From: Salvia splendens
Lineage: Eukaryota > Streptophyta > Magnoliopsida > Lamiales > Lamiaceae
NCBI RefSeq assembly: GCF_004379255.2
Contig: NC_056034.1
Coordinates: 10,480,501-10,544,500, forward strand
Length of the DNA stretch: 64,000 bases
Reading direction: 5' to 3'
Shown: positions 1 to 13,589 of the stretch, one piece after another
Layout of the letters: every line of letters begins with the position of its first letter
How positions within the stretch are numbered: position 1 is the first letter of the stretch
The notes under the pieces: model-generated
Told to the model about the DNA's origin: nothing
Seen by the model: the letters and a program-made list of their open reading frames with translations, nothing else
The model's database searches: none
Program-made: the position numbers and the translations under genes

Positions 1-2160
1 GGAGAAGATTAAATTATGTCATTTTTATTTTTTTAGAATTTTAATTATGTCTTTTTTTTTAAAGTTGTAATGTTGTTTTAATTTTAATGAATTGTGTTTG
101 TTTAAATTTAATTGGGTTGTAAAAAAAATGAAATTGAGTGAATAGTAATTAAGGGACGGAATAAGGGACGGTTAAGGGACGGAGCGTTGCAGGTTCCGTC
201 CCTTAGTTAATGGATGGAGGAAAAAAGGACAGTGCCCTCAAATAGTGGTCAAATAGTAGTTAAGGGACGGTATAGAGACAGCGTAGTGGATGGTCTTATA
301 TATATCATTCTCGAGCCTGGGCTTTTGTTAGGTACAAATTTGTCCCTATATTTGGACTGTACTATTCAAACTGGAATCTAAAACGATTATCAAAACTAGC
401 AGAATTTTTCGGCTTCTTCAAATTTGAATAAAATGTACTGTATAAATCGACAAAAGATTACAAGTTGTGAAAAAATTGACATGCTTTGGTCAAATATCCG
501 ACAGTAAACGGCTTTAATTGGTTCGTATTTTCACAAAGTAATTAACACAAATGTGCCAAATTAAATAGTCTTACTTGGCTTATTCTATATATTGTGCACA
601 TCTTATCTACTTACGTATTAAAAGGTAAGTATTTAATTACGCATAAAATTCTGCAAAAATAGTACCCTATGAACCAATTATTCAAAACACATTACACAAC
701 ACATTGAAAAATGCAACCTCTTAACCCCATAAATTAATATCTAAGTAATGTAAAGGGTGTTGGCGTGCATGTTTAAAAATAATATACACTATAGTATTTT
801 GACTTAATTCGGTGGAGCATATTTTTTATTTGTCCAACTCAACAAGCACGATATAATCTGACAAGAAGGTGCCAAAGAATGCATCTTGGCTCAATAAAAC
901 CTCATTGGTATCCTCACTTGCAATTATCAAATCTTAAATATACATAGTACTATTTTATTTAGTTTTCATTGTAACACTTATATTATGCGAGTGTTTTATG
1001 TAATAACAGGATTGATATTATACATCCAAGCCACACTATCAAGTAACTTTCTATGTTACTATGTACTAAATGAAATTGCAAATCTAGCTAGGAAACGTAA
1101 GGGTAGAAAATAAATAGTGCTGACCAATAATATCCTCTTATAGGAGTTTTTAAACAACAAGTATCAATTGGTGCATTAATTGCATTACTATGTAGTAGTA
1201 ATTGTGGATTTCCCCTTACCTGGAAAAACAAAAATTTATTGGAATATATTGCATTTTTTAAAACAAATTATAATATATTGTTTTTTTTCTGACAAAATTT
1301 TGTCAATATGTAGATTGAACAAATAAAGTAAATAATATTATCAATATTTATTTGTTTAAAATTGATCCCATTCTTTTTAGGAGACTGATCTCTATCTCGC
1401 GAAGAAGTCAAATATCAGTTGAAAACAGTGATAACAATGCTAGAGAAAAAATAGAATAATAAGAAATGAATAATGGGATGACACCAAAAAGGATAGAAAA
1501 GAAGAAAAAGGAAAATTTGAGAACTAACACTCATTTTTCCTTCAAGATTACTCTACTCAATTACGGTGAATAAATAAGTTGAAAAGACCCAGTTATAATA
1601 GGATGCTTGCCAATTATCTTGACTTGGAAAATATTCCTTAATCTTATTCTTATCCCTCACCTTATAGCCATTTTTAGGCACTAACCACTCCATTTTCTAT
1701 TATTACAAATTACTAGATTTTAGAGAAGAAAAAATTGTCGGGAATCAGGAATAATTTCGCTAGTGTTGAAAATTGAATTTTAAATTTTACCAGTGTTCAT
1801 ATAATTGATCATTAGTAATCTATGCATTACATTAAAATAAAATAAATTAGCGTATATTTGCGTTTTGGCCCAACCGCCCAAGCAACTATCCAAATTATGC
1901 ATTCAATATTTAACCAATAAAAAATGTGAAAGAAATTTAATGATAGAATGATTCCAATTTTATGCCAAAGAAGCATAGGCCAAGAAAAGATAAAAAGGAA
2001 AATTGAAATGGCTGCATGGATAATTGATGTTATTGTAAATTCCAAATCTTGCTTCTTCATATTTATGTAAGGTCGTTTTTTTCACAATATTTGGATTTTA
2101 TTTCAATCTGTATTAATTATTTAAGCTAGGATTTATCTACAGTACATGGTTATTACTTAT
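1..2160. other. AT-rich intergenic region
   Basis: No supported gene. Bases 147-300 hold several direct and inverted copies of a motif close to AAGGGACGG, including an inverted pair around 175-208. This resembles subterminal repeats of a DNA transposon whose other end lies outside the window, but no terminus is visible. The remainder is AT-rich DNA without a convincing ORF. Confidence 0.5.
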
Positions 2161-2323
2161 TTCTACTGCCGCCAGCGCAGTAAAAATGGAGAGAGAAGAA
2201 GCGAAAACAGAGAGGGCTATGGAAAAAGGCAATGCAAGAAACAAGGGGAAAAAGTGAAAGTTAGGTTGCCCAAGGTAATTATATGCTTACAAAGCAAAAT
2301 GCCAGTCCAGCATCGCCTCTGAC

Positions 2324-2330
<7 letters not shown>

Positions 2331-2356
<26 letters not shown>
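2331..2356. repeat. (TC)n microsatellite in the 5' leader region of the S-acyltransferase gene
   Basis: Thirteen TC dinucleotides lie about 450 bases upstream of the ATG at 2808. Pyrimidine tracts of this kind are common in plant core promoters and 5' UTRs. A promoter or UTR role here is inference from position only. Confidence 0.8.
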
Positions 2357-2360
<4 letters not shown>

Positions 2361-2807
2361 CTGGACGGATCTTTGCTTGGCTCAAAGGAAAAAACCCCAT
2401 TTCATCCCCATGGTTATCTTTCTCTCTCTTCACCATCATTGTGTGAGCTTGGTGTGATGGTGGGTTGTAATGAGTGAGCAAGGAAAAGGGTCTTAGCCCA
2501 TTGATCGGCATCTCCATCCCTCCATTTTCATTTGTGGCTTTATATCTCCTTTTTGTGAGCTTTTATTGATGCTTCTTCCTTCTCTTTTTTTTGGGTTGCT
2601 TCTCCATTGGAAATGAGCATGCAAGTTTTGTTTGGTTGCTTTTTTTAGTGAGCCATTGATCTCAATTCTGCCATGAAAATGGGGTAAAATGAAACTGGAT
2701 TTTAGAGGGATGTTTTAGCAACTGAAACGAACTTCATTTCAATTTTTTTCCGAAGCCCAGATTTTCCTAGATTTCCCCCCCCTCGATTTCCAACTCCAAT
2801 CACCACA

Positions 2808-5800
2808 ATGAGAAAGCACGGCTGGCAGCTTCCTTACCACCCGCTCCAGGTATATATTTCTTTGCATTTGATGAAATCTTCTTCTTCGTTCATTTTTTCT
2901 TTCCTTCTTCTCTTTCATTAGCTTTTCATGGCTATTTGAATCGAGATGTGGGTGATTTCAGGTGGTTGCTGTTGCTGTATTTCTGGCATTGGGGTTTGCT
3001 TTCTATGTGTTCTTTGCCCCTTTTGTTGGGAGACAATTGTTTCAATACATTGCGATGGGGATTTACACTCCTCTTGTAAGCCCAATTGCATCCCTAATCT
3101 AAGCTTTTTGTTTCTGTTTTTCGCAATTCTTGTTCCCTTTTTCAGTAGGCTAATAAAGAAGCCGAGATCTGTGGTTTAGATGCTTGTTGCTATCACATTG
3201 ATCTCTGCTTTATTCCCTTAATTAACATTTTACCAGCATTCTTCCCCCCTTTGCTTGCTTTTCATTCACCAGTTTTTGTAATTTATAACTTCAATGAGCT
3301 GTCTTGGATGGTTGTAGAAAAGACTATTCACTTCTCATATGTTGACAAGGAACATTAAGGTGGTTGTCTTCTAGCTTTCTCGTGTCGTATGTAAATAGAG
3401 CCACAAGTTTCTGTCTCGAAAAACTTGCTTTACAGATTGTATTTCGTTTGCTTGTTTTGATAATCGAATTAGAGCTTCATACATTGTTTTCTGAGGTGGC
3501 TGCAGACATTTACTAGGGAGTATTGGTTTAACCTCAAAATGCAGCAAGTGTAGAATGATTTCGACCACACATCATCTCTAGCTGGTTACTGCCTGCTAGT
3601 AGTTACCGATCCTTTTTTATTTTTTTATTTTGGACGTCCCTAATCTTGTTCGTTTCTCAGCTAGCATGCGCGTTTGGTCTATACATTTGGTGCGCTGGTG
3701 CTGATCCTGCTGATGCCGGCGTCTTCAAGTCGAAAAAATATCTTAAGGTCCTCGATAACAAGGAGCATAACAAACAGAACGCGTGTAAGCATGGTGGAGA
3801 GTCAACTTCCTCTGCCGTAGATGGCAATGCTGCAGCTGTTGAAGGGGAAGCTAATGAAAAAGGAAGAAATGATGTTGAATCAGCAGCTGATAGGAACACT
3901 GAAGCTGAAAAGAACGATTCCTCACCTCATAGGAGTATGTGCAGTGTGGGCTTGTTGGCTTTACTGCCTTGTGCCTACTTTTGCACCTCGCACGAAGAGT
4001 CCTCTGAGCATCAGAGTGAAGATGGGATGTTCTACTGTAGTTTGTGTGAAGTTGAGGTGTGGCTTGCTGCAATCCTAATATTTAGCTATTTGTCGTAGCA
4101 TTTGCTAAACCTTTGTTATGTCACAATTCTAGATCATGAATGAATTGATAAACATACTTGCCCTCTTGCAGGTTTTCAAGTACAGCAAGCATTGTAGGGT
4201 TTGTGACAAGTGTGTTGATCGCTTTGATCATCATTGTCGGGTAAAATCAGAGATTTGAACTTGGAGATCATTTGCCAATATTGTGAAAAATGACCTTCTG
4301 AGCCTTTCCTTCCTGAATTTTGTAGTGGCTAAACAATTGCATAGGCAAAAGGAACTACAGGAAGTTTTTTACTCTTATGGTGTCGGCACTTCTCTTGGTA
4401 TACTCCCAGGCTTCCATTTTCTGTTTTCCTCGTTAAAATATACATCATGTTCTCACATGAATATACGGAGTATATTACTACTACCATTTAGTAGGAGTGC
4501 TATTAAGATGAGCAATGACTGATTTATTAATGGTTACTGCACCTTGGACTTGATATTGCAGCTTATTATTCAATGGTCGACTGGAATCCTTGTACTCATC
4601 CTGTGTTTTCTCAAGAGGAAAGAATTTGCTACCGACATCAGCTCTAAGCTAGGAAGCAGTTTTTCCATAGTCCCTTTTGTAATTGTTGTGGTGAGTAATC
4701 CCTCTACTCAAGAAATTACTGAATGTATCGAACAATTTACTTCACGAAGATAATACTCTAAATTTTTTGTTATAGGCAGTGTGCACTATATTGGCCATGA
4801 TAGCAACTCTGCCTCTTTCTCAGCTATTCTTCTTTCACATCCTTTTGATCAAGAAGGTTGGTGTTTGTCTACACTTTTTTTCAACGAATTTTGACTGTCA
4901 GAGAAGAGACATACATTTTCAACTGACAAAATTTCAATGGTGACATGACAGGGAATCAGCACCTATGATTACATTATAGCTCTAAGGGAGCAAGATCAAT
5001 TAGGTGGCGGTCAACAAAGCCCTCAAATGTCACCCGTTAGCTCCATTACAGGATTAAGTAGTGCCAGTTCCTTCAACACTTTCCATCGGGCGGCATGGTG
5101 CACCCCACCACGTCTGTTTGTTGAGGATCAGGTAAAAAACTTGTCAAGATTCTATGCTTGTGTGTTTATATTTGTAGTTGATTTATGGTCAGAGATTAAC
5201 TTGGGACTTTGCTATTGTTGTGTATGCAGTACGATGTTGTACCTCCTGAAAACGGGTCTGTGAGCTCACTCGGGAAGAGAACAATGGTGGAAGAACAAAG
5301 CAAGAAAAAGAACCCTGCAGCAGTGAAGATCAGCCCATGGACTCTAGCTCGTTTAAATGCAGAGGATGTTTCAAAGGCTGCTGCAGAGGCAAGGAAGAAG
5401 TCCAAGATCTTAAGGCCTGTGGTGAGGCATGAGTCCAACAGCTATGCTCATGAAACAGACAGCAGTTTCGGCAGTAGTGGTTGGAACACGGCTCTTAGGC
5501 CCGACAACGGTAGGAAACGAGGGAGCAGGCGCATCCGCCTACCCACAGACATGCCTCTTCAATCTCTATCGAAGCTTCAAACTTTCGATGCCCAAAATAT
5601 TAGAGATCATCATCATCATCCCACATCAACCAGTTTGGCTCCTCTGCAGCTCGAAGCCCGGAGTGATTTCCGGGGAATGCCAGCTGTGAACGTGGCTTCC
5701 TCGCCTGAGAGCAGTAGCCTAGATTCCCCCGACATTCATCCTTTCCGGGTCTTCTCATCTGGAGCTGAAGAGGGGAGGAGGCTAGCCAGGCTGTCTTCCA

Positions 5801-6018
5801 CCGCCCTGGCCGCTCAGAAGGACATCCCGTTGTCAAGATCGACTAGCGATGGATATGATGCATCTGGCGGTGAAGATAGCGACAGAGTGCCTACGAGGTT
5901 TCTGCATAAGCCTAACAACTGGAACAACATGCTGTTTGGGTCTGAAGCAGAGAGAAGTAGCTCATCAAGATTCATTGCACCGACATCGTCGACCTTCTCG
6001 AGTCATAGGAATCTTTGA
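2808..6018 (+). CDS. DHHC-type protein S-acyltransferase (palmitoyltransferase), 9 exons
   Basis: Membrane enzyme that transfers palmitate to cysteines of target proteins through an acyl-enzyme intermediate. Exons by GT-AG junctions and frame: 2808-2849, 2962-3075, 3661-4056, 4172-4240, 4326-4397, 4562-4690, 4776-4856, 4952-5131 and 5230-6018. All are multiples of three, giving 623 residues. The Cys-rich domain (about residues 174-210) has the CSLCEVEV start, [11 protein letters not shown] and the catalytic Asp-His-His-Cys, followed by [10 protein letters not shown]. Two hydrophobic segments lie before it (in exons 2 and 3) and two after it (exons 5-7). The TTxE-type motif of the family was not identified with confidence. 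The long Ser-rich cytosolic C-terminus in exon 9 is typical of the plant PAT21/PAT22 group. The start is the first ATG before the conserved [14 protein letters not shown] frameshifted copy of exon 9 lies at 22660-23790. Confidence 0.93.
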
Positions 6019-6435
6019 GGATAGAAGGGAGATTCATGAGATTCTTTCAATTGTTGGCCGTGGTCTTAAAAAACGCAGTTGGCCTAGAGAAATTCTGATG
6101 CAACTTTGAAGAGGCAGAGACTAATGTTTGCCTGGTGATTGTTTTTTATTTTTTTGGAGGGAAGTAAAAAAGAATCATTGCAGTATTGAGCTCTGCCACC
6201 ACCATTGATGAAAGCTTGCAGCAGAATCACTGACTTTTGTTATGTAAATTTTCATTGTCTGAGTTTCGATTAGAATTCAGTTGATTTGTTAGTGATAGTG
6301 GAAAGACAAAATTTGTTCTATATCTCCTCTTTAAGGAGTAACCATCTCTCTCTCTCTCTCATCAATCAGAGCAAAACAAACTTTTATTCCAAGTAACTTA
6401 CATATATCAAGATTTACTAGAATTAAACATACAAT
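6019..6435 (+). other. 3' UTR and downstream flank of the S-acyltransferase gene (duplicated at 23354-23790)
   Basis: Non-coding sequence after the stop codon, including a short (TC)n run at 6344-6360. The block from about 5323 to 6435 recurs almost unchanged at about 22660-23790. The second copy therefore includes genomic 3' flank as well as exon 9 coding sequence. Confidence 0.7.
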
Positions 6436-7260
6436 TTCGTGGCCTGGCAACTCCAGTCTAATCTCTTGAGTTTGAGGTTCACTTCTAATTTTTGTTTGCC
6501 AGTGAGGGTTATGACGTTGCCTCTTCCTTTTTGGCATCGGCAATGCCCTTTTCACCGTAACCGATCATGTAAGTTACATTTCGTGGATCTTCATTGAAGT
6601 AACAACACTTGGAACTAATTGAAGATGCAAAATTTATTTTATAATGTCCTAAAAATTAGTATGATCGGTGAAGCCAAGTAGAAGTTTGAGCGGCCGTGGT
6701 ATCCCAGCAATTGAAACTTAATTTATATGTGATTATATAAAGATCGTAGGACTGACAAGAATTTGATCATATTTAAAGAGTTAATTGATAACTTGTCATA
6801 AAATCAAATATGGCTATATATTGAAACATGGACTTTGCAGTGTGATGTAACGCGAGGTATGAATTCCAATCTAACACATTATTCTATTCCAGAGCTTGAC
6901 ATTTGTTCTAAGAATCAATTATTGCACCATTGTGACTACTCAAACTTTTGAATGCTTTGTTTGTGCAAGCTTAAATAAAATCACATTTGTATGGTAAGCA
7001 TGTGTGTTTTGTTGTGTGCATAAGAAATGCCTATTAAGGTTTAAAAAATCTATTTATAAGTTTAAGGAAATCGAGACCAGATTTGCTATAGTTGTAGATC
7101 GTTTTGTTACCGTGAGAATTAGGAATAGTCGAAGCAAGCTAGCTTCTAGGTGTTTAGATTTATATCCGATTGCAATCAAAATAATAAATCCAAAATAGAG
7201 ATTTGTATTGTCTGGTACATGCAACGGAAGTCCAATAAAGTTCGATTATAATCTATTAGC
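6436..7260. other. Intergenic, nothing recognised
   Basis: AT-rich sequence with only short spurious ORFs. No transposon termini or RNA gene were seen. Confidence 0.5.
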
Positions 7261-7420
7261 CGATAAAGTTTTCGGTTAAATTTGGCTTCTTAATTACAAG
7301 TTAATTGCTGGTGATAATAAATGGTACATATGTAGTTTACGAGTAATAAAATCAATTAAATGAGTGATAATGACATCTATAAAAGCAAGATGTTGTAACT
7401 ATTAGTAGTATCTTAGAAGC

Positions 7421-7752
7421 ATGAGTCCTCAAAACTCAAACATGATGGTGATGGTAATTATGATAAGTAGTTTGGTTGTAATAAGTGAATCGACAGTAAT
7501 TAATGATGCTAGTAATCAACCAATTCATAGGCTGGATATATATCAGTGGACCTGAAAGAGTGCTTGGGTGGAAGATTGCAAATCTCAGCTGTTAGAATGA
7601 GATATGGCAACAGTGAATATCATCAACCTGAAGTTTGTTGTATTCTCATTATTACTAAGAGTATTAGTTTGGATTGCTACAATGCAATTGTTGATGATTT
7701 AAGAAACCATTACCCCTGCAAAGATGGCCCTCGGTATGGGTACAACTAATTT
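7421..7752 (+). pseudogene. Small secreted Cys-rich (prolamin-like/ECA1-type) protein, copy A, broken or mis-spliced
   Basis: An ATG at 7421 opens a hydrophobic signal-peptide-like start (MSPQNS then MVMVIMISSLVV). That frame closes at a TGA at about 7553. The rest of the protein is in a different frame from about 7547: DLKEC, then VCC, then LDCYNAIVDDL and HYPC, ending with TAA at about 7750. The C...CC...C...C pattern resembles the prolamin-like (ECA1 gametogenesis) family of small plant reproductive proteins. The second Cys found in copy B (20832) is missing. A 62-base intron (donor near 7482, acceptor CAG at 7546) could rejoin the frames but is very short, so pseudogene is preferred. The surrounding 7264-7920 block is duplicated at 19346-21965. 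Confidence 0.4.
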
Positions 7753-8925
7753 TCTATTTCTCATATAATTTAATTCAAGATTCATTTAATAATTGTATAT
7801 TATGGGTACAAATTGGTTATTGTATTGGTGATCAAATTATATGAGATTAATTAGTGAAAACCAATGTCTTTTTAAATTTCTTTCAATCTCCTATGTTTTA
7901 TTCATAACAAACATGTTTTATTTGTTGGAAAAAAGTGGAATACATGACCAAAGATTAACAAAAACAGAAAGCTGAATTATAAACCAAAATTGTTCAGATT
8001 TTGGACTTTGGTTAATAGGTCGACCGACTTGATCGCCGGTCCACACATATTTTTTGGATGAAAAGGATGATGCTGGGGCCTCCTATTTGATTAATCTAGT
8101 TGGGCTCACTCAAGAGAATAATTAAATCTAAAGATTTAATAGTCAAGAGAATTAATCATCTCTTTAATCTCAATGAAATACAATATGTTGTGGATCGTAC
8201 AGGTGAAACACTTGGTTATATTAAAAGCAAACTTCAATGTAATATCTTACATAAGAATTAAGATAGATACTGGATACTAGTATATGGCAATTGTAACATA
8301 AAAAAGTAAGCTTGGACGAAATTAACTATTCTAAAATATGATTTAGGTTTTTTGGTAATCTATCTTATATTATACTCCACTAAATGATAATATTAATTTG
8401 GATAAATATTTGACTAAAAAGAAGTTCATGCTTAATAAAATTGAAAACAATTGTGTTTGTTTGTTCGGTAAATGTTCAATTTTAAATTCTATGAAAAGGG
8501 AGAACACAAATTTCAATAAAAATTCAATTTTTGCTCTCTCTATATATATATGCAACATTTTATTACCTAACCTCATTAATTGTTTGGAGACTTTCACACG
8601 TTTTTACTCAATTAACTTTTACGGAAGGTTAAGTTTTTCAAAATATTTATTTAATACACTAAAAGTAACTAGATCCGGAAACACTACCCAGCTCTAGTAG
8701 TAATAATAGTGTAATGCATTCATATATTGGAATACAAAATCACGTGAATTCTTACAAAAATTAATGGGTCAAAATCAGGAGTAGATACATTAATTATTGA
8801 GTCAATTTCTAAGGCTATACTCCTTGTTCTATAATCCAAAAAAATAGCGGGTATATAACAATCCAGAAGTTTTCATAAAAAAAATGTTAAGAAAGACCTC
8901 AAAATTGGTATTCTCTATAGGATAT
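7753..8925. other. Intergenic; 3' flank of copy A, then AT-rich DNA
   Basis: Up to about 7920 the sequence matches the flank of the second Cys-rich copy (21882-21965). Beyond that it is AT-rich with no supported gene. The copia element starts at 8926. Confidence 0.5.
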
Positions 8926-9369
8926 TGTAAGGAATTCTTGTATTCATCTAATGAGCGCAGCGGAAATTGCATACAAGAATAACAGATCTAGATTCATAAT
9001 CATATGATAAGTTGAACATGTAAAACATAACGAAACTAAATCTTACTTGTTGTTGTGTTTTCTTCTACGATTGTGTCCTGCAAGTTGAATCCACTACTAT
9101 CGAGGTCCACGTGTATTCTGATCCGATGCAGGAATAATTCCTCGGTACAATTGCTCTATAGAGAAAGCTAGGAATTCTCTACAAAGCTTTACGTATTTTC
9201 TCTCTAATGTTACGATATTTCTCATCTCCCACAATGGAGAATAAATAACAATTATATAGACAAAGAGTCATTAGGGTTTCATGATTGTTGGGCTTATGGA
9301 CTAATTATAATTGTAGCCCAATTATAATTATTTAATCCATATTAATCTAATCTAGCCCATATCCTTTCA
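8926..9369 (-). repeat. 3' LTR of the copia element
   Basis: 444 bases, TG...CA ends, about 97% identical by eye to 15489-15933. Flanked on the left by GATAT, the target duplication, and on the right by the polypurine tract. Confidence 0.93.
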
Positions 9370-10393
9370 ATCTCCCACTTGGACTAGCATTAGATATAAT
9401 ACGCAGTTCCAACTTTGTACCCTTGAGCGGATCAAAATACACTTATAGTGTGACCCTTTAGGCCCTCATTATCGACGACGATCTAATCGAAGTCTGCACA
9501 AAACTCCTAGACTGCGTTGGCAGCGTAGCTCGATATATGAAGGACGTTTACGTGAATTCGGTAAACAAGCCTTTACACAAAAGTTTATAGTAACATCCTT
9601 TCATTCACGAACCACCCGATTGAGCCTAAGATTTGTCATGTGTCATCCAAATAGCTCAATCACTTTATCTCATCTTTATTAAATGACCCATTCGATCATA
9701 TTCAATTACTTTAATTGAATATATCTTTGCATTGGCCAATGACTTAATGGTCAAGTAATATAGAGAATTTGAGTGTTCTCTCGAAATTCTAATCGAGGAA
9801 TGAATCTCATTCTTGGCTCAACTACCATTTCCATTTATCTTATGATGTACCCAACACAAGTCCGGGTCTTAATCCTCCGAGGGGAGGCAAAGCGTTGTAC
9901 AAGGTCAAAGCACACCACTCAACAAACAAAATGTGTAATGACCTCAGATCCAAGGACTATTACATACTTCATGTACTAATAAACTGTAGACACTCAACAA
10001 AACAGTTTAATAGTAGGGTATACCAATACTCTCCAAAGTATACCATGTGTCCATTACGAGTATCTAATATCTCATAGTTGTGAGAACAACTACATTCTCG
10101 AAGAATGTGATGCAAACCCCATGCTAACCTATAACATATCATCAATATCCCATTCTTGATGATCATTGGTTAGGGCTATTTTAGAATTATACTATATCAT
10201 TAATGTCTCACACTATTAACGACAGTCATAATTCAAGGGAACAAATATTTAGAATAAATGCAAACATTTTAAACAATTATTCCAATAAGTGCACAACACC
10301 CATAGAAAATAAAATTTTCATATAATGTGATCAAGTAATATTGTCTCAACACAAAAAGTTTCTAAGACATATAAAACTGTAACTCCCACTGAT

Positions 10394-12379
10394 TCAAAGC
10401 CATCTACCAACATGCTTAACACCTAAGCTCTCAAAGTGCTTGTTGTGTTTTGCTATACATAACGGTTTGGTGAAAGGATCAGCCAAGTTATCATCAGTGG
10501 GTACTCTTTCTAATTTTATGTCGCCTCTTTCAATTATTTCTCTGATCAGATGATATCTTCTGGGAACATGCTTGTTCCTGTTCGTAGCTCTGGGTTCTTT
10601 TGCTTGCGCAACAGCACCAGTGTTGTCACAATACAAAGGTATTGCACTATTGGCACTCGGAATGACACCCAGTTCTTTAACGAACTCTAACAAAGCAACA
10701 ACTTCTTTGGCAGCTTCAGATGCAGCAATATACTCGGCTTCGGTGGTGGAATCGGCAGTTGTACCTTGTTTGGAACTATTCCAACTCACTGCTCCACCAT
10801 TGAGGATAAAAACATATCCAGACTGAGACTTATAGTCGTCATGGTCTGTTTGGAAACTAGCATCAGTGTACCCAGTAACTGATAACTCTGGTTGTCCACC
10901 ATAGACTAAGAAATATTCTTTAGTCCTTCTAAGGTACTTAAGAATAGTCTTAACGGTTTTCCAATGTTCCTCATCCGGATTTTGCTGAAATCTGCCTGTC
11001 ATGCTAAGCGCATAGGCCACATCTGGCCTAGTAGAAATCATGGCATATATAATAGATCCTATAGCTGAGGCATACGAGATCCTTTTCATGTTGTCTCTTT
11101 CTTTGTCATTAGAAGGACAATCCTTCTTTGACAATACAATGCCATGTCCCATAGGAAGAAAACCTTTCTTAGAATTCTCCATTGAGAAGCGCCTTAGCAA
11201 CTTGTCTATGTAAGTGGATTGTGATAATCCCAACATCCTATTCGGTCTATCTCGATAGATCTTGATTCCAAGGATGTAGGAAGCATCACCCAGATCCTTC
11301 ATCATAAAGGAACTAGACAACCATTCTTTCACAGATTGCATCATGGAACGATCGCTTCCCATAATCAAGATGTCATCAACATATATGATAAGGAAGACAA
11401 CGTTACCATTCTCGCGTTTACTATAAACACATGGGCCCTCTTTGCTTCTGACAAAACCAAACGATTTGATTGTTCTGTCAAAACAAATATTCCAACTCCT
11501 CGAAGCTTGCTTAAGTCCATAGATGGACTTCTTTAGCTTGCACACTGCATTCGGCCTTTCTTTCGATACAAAACCTTCTCGATGTGTCATATAGACATCG
11601 CCTTCTAATTCTCCATTGGGAAATGCGGTTTTGACATCCATTTGCAAAATGTCGAAATTGTAGTATGCAGCAATTGCAAGTAATATCCTAATGGACTTGA
11701 TCTTAGCAACTGGCAAAAAGGTTTCATCATAGTCAATGCCTTCGCGCTGACTATAACCCTTTGCCACTAACCTAGCCTTGTAGGTTTGTACTTTGCCATC
11801 TGCATCTCTCTTCTTTTTGAAGATCCATTTGCAACCTATGGGGTAAACCCCATCTGACAAGTCAACTAGTTCCCAGACTAAGTTGAAGTACATCGAGTCC
11901 ATTTCAGATATCAAGGCTTCAAGCCACTTCTCTCGATCGGTGTCCGACAACGCCTCGGTATAGGTCTTAGGCTCATCATCATCTAAATCAACTTCATCAT
12001 CTTGGTTCTCAACCATTAGATTCAGTCTCTCAGGTGCACGACGAATGCTTCTAGGCCAATTGAGTTGGTTTTCTTCTGGCTCGAGCTGTTCATTCTGAAT
12101 GTGAGTAGGTTCATGTATATCACTATGATCTTCTTGAGGTAGAGGTGATGCAACTATTGTATCATCTTGTCTTCGATGCATCTCATTGTCTTGAGGAGGC
12201 TCTTCGAGAGTCCCTCTAAGGTCTCCTCTAATAGTAATTTTCCCTCCCAATAGATCATCAAATACTCCCACTGAGTTATTGTTCAAACCATTTGATAATA
12301 CCTCATTCTCAATGTTATCTTGTGGTTCTTGAATTTCTTTAAGATCTACCATGTTGTGAATTTCTTTAAGATCTACCAT
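10394..12379 (-). pseudogene. pol: copia pol: reverse transcriptase and RNase H
   Basis: A 661-residue open frame. RT motifs present: MDVKTAFPNGELEGDVYM (normally FLNG, so F/L is replaced by P), YGLKQASRSW, and the catalytic YVDD in the LIIYVDDILIMG stretch. RNase H motifs: GYTDASF, TTEAEY and DNTGAVAQAKEP. The first residues contain a tandem duplicate of MVDLKEI (12318-12379). This frame is separated from the integrase frame, whose C-terminal half is missing, so a normal polyprotein cannot be made. Listed as a pseudogene because it is a piece of a broken retroelement, although the RT/RNase H frame itself is open. Confidence 0.9.
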
Positions 12380-12413
12380 GGTGGTTTCTCAACTGATTTA
12401 GATGGAACTCTAT

Positions 12414-12884
12414 TCAGAATGTAAATAGCAGTAAATAAAGCATGACCCCAGAGAAATAAAGGAAGACTAGCAAACTCATCATGGATCGAACCATATCTAA
12501 TAATGTTCGATTTCTCCTTTCAGATACTCCATTCATTTGTGGTGTACCAGGAGGTGTCCAGTCTGACTGAATTCCATGCGATTTCAAGTAATCAAGAAAT
12601 TCTCGGCTCAAGTATTCCCCTCCTCGATCTGATCGAAGAGTTTTGATACTTTTCCCAAGTTGTTTCTCAACTTCACACTTAAACTCTTTAAATTTCTCAA
12701 AGGCCTCGGATTTGTATTTCATAAGATACACATATCCATACCATGTCAAATCATCAGTAAAAGTAATGAAGTACGAATAACCACCTTTTGTTTGAGTTGG
12801 AAACGGTCCGCACACATCTGTGTGGATCAACTCTAGTACATCATTAGCACGCACCCCTTTCCCAGAAAGTGGCTTATTAGTCAT
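12414..12884 (-). pseudogene. copia integrase core fragment
   Basis: 156 residues containing the DDE-type core: HTDVCGPF, YFITFTDD, LRSDRGGEYLSREF and the [14 protein letters not shown] region with the last acidic residue. The C-terminus shifts frame after MVRSMMS, and the stretch that should lead into RT is deleted. It is separated from the upstream protease frame by an in-frame TGA just before 12884, where a Gly codon (GGA) is usual. Confidence 0.85.
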
Positions 12885-12887
12885 CTT

Positions 12888-13586
12888 TCATTTGAGACAG
12901 AATTCACAAGCACCATATGATTCAAAATCAAATGAATTTAGATAGTCTAACTTTCTCAATCTCGCTATCCTTTTCTCATTGATATGGCCAAGTCTACAAT
13001 GCCAAAGATAAGTAGCATTATCCGTATTACATAGCTTAAGTCTTTTATTTTGCACATTGAGAATATCCCGTTTGCATTCAAGCATATATAATCCTTTCTC
13101 TAAAGAGCCATTTCCATAACACAATCCATTATTAGAAAACGAGCATCTGTTGTTTGCAAAATGGAAGGAAAAACCTTCGATGTCCAACATCGGAATGGAA
13201 ATAATATTCTTTGAAATAACTGGAACAAAATAACAATTATGTAAATCTAGTCTATGTCCGGAGGGAAGATCTAATCTATAAGTTCCCACGCGTTCGGCAG
13301 CAACTTTTGCTCCATTTCCAACACGTAGGTCAACTTCCCCAGGCCTCACTTTCCTGCTGTCAATTAAACCTTGTACATTATTACAAATGTGTGAACCACA
13401 AGCGGTATCCAATACCCAGGATTGTGAGTTATTCATAGACATATTTATCTCAATGACAAACATAGCTGAGCTCCCACTCATTGCACCTTGTGCCTTGAGT
13501 CTTGGGCAGTCTCTCTGCCACTCCGTGAAATTTGACCTAGTCAATTTGTTTGTTTCCATCATACACTCATAAGATAAGTTTGACAT
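12888..13586 (-). pseudogene. copia protease and GAG-pre-integrase region joined to a gag remnant
   Basis: The first 23 residues look like a gag start (METNKLTRSNFTEW). They run directly into QRDCPRLKAQG, the tail of a gag zinc knuckle, so most of gag is deleted. The protease site reads VLDTACGSHICNN; copia proteases usually have D-S/T-G, so the Gly is replaced. The His/Cys-rich LWHCRLGHINEKRI and CEFCL of the GAG-pre-integrase domain follow. The frame ends at the TGA noted for the integrase. Confidence 0.85.
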
Positions 13587-13589
13587 ATT

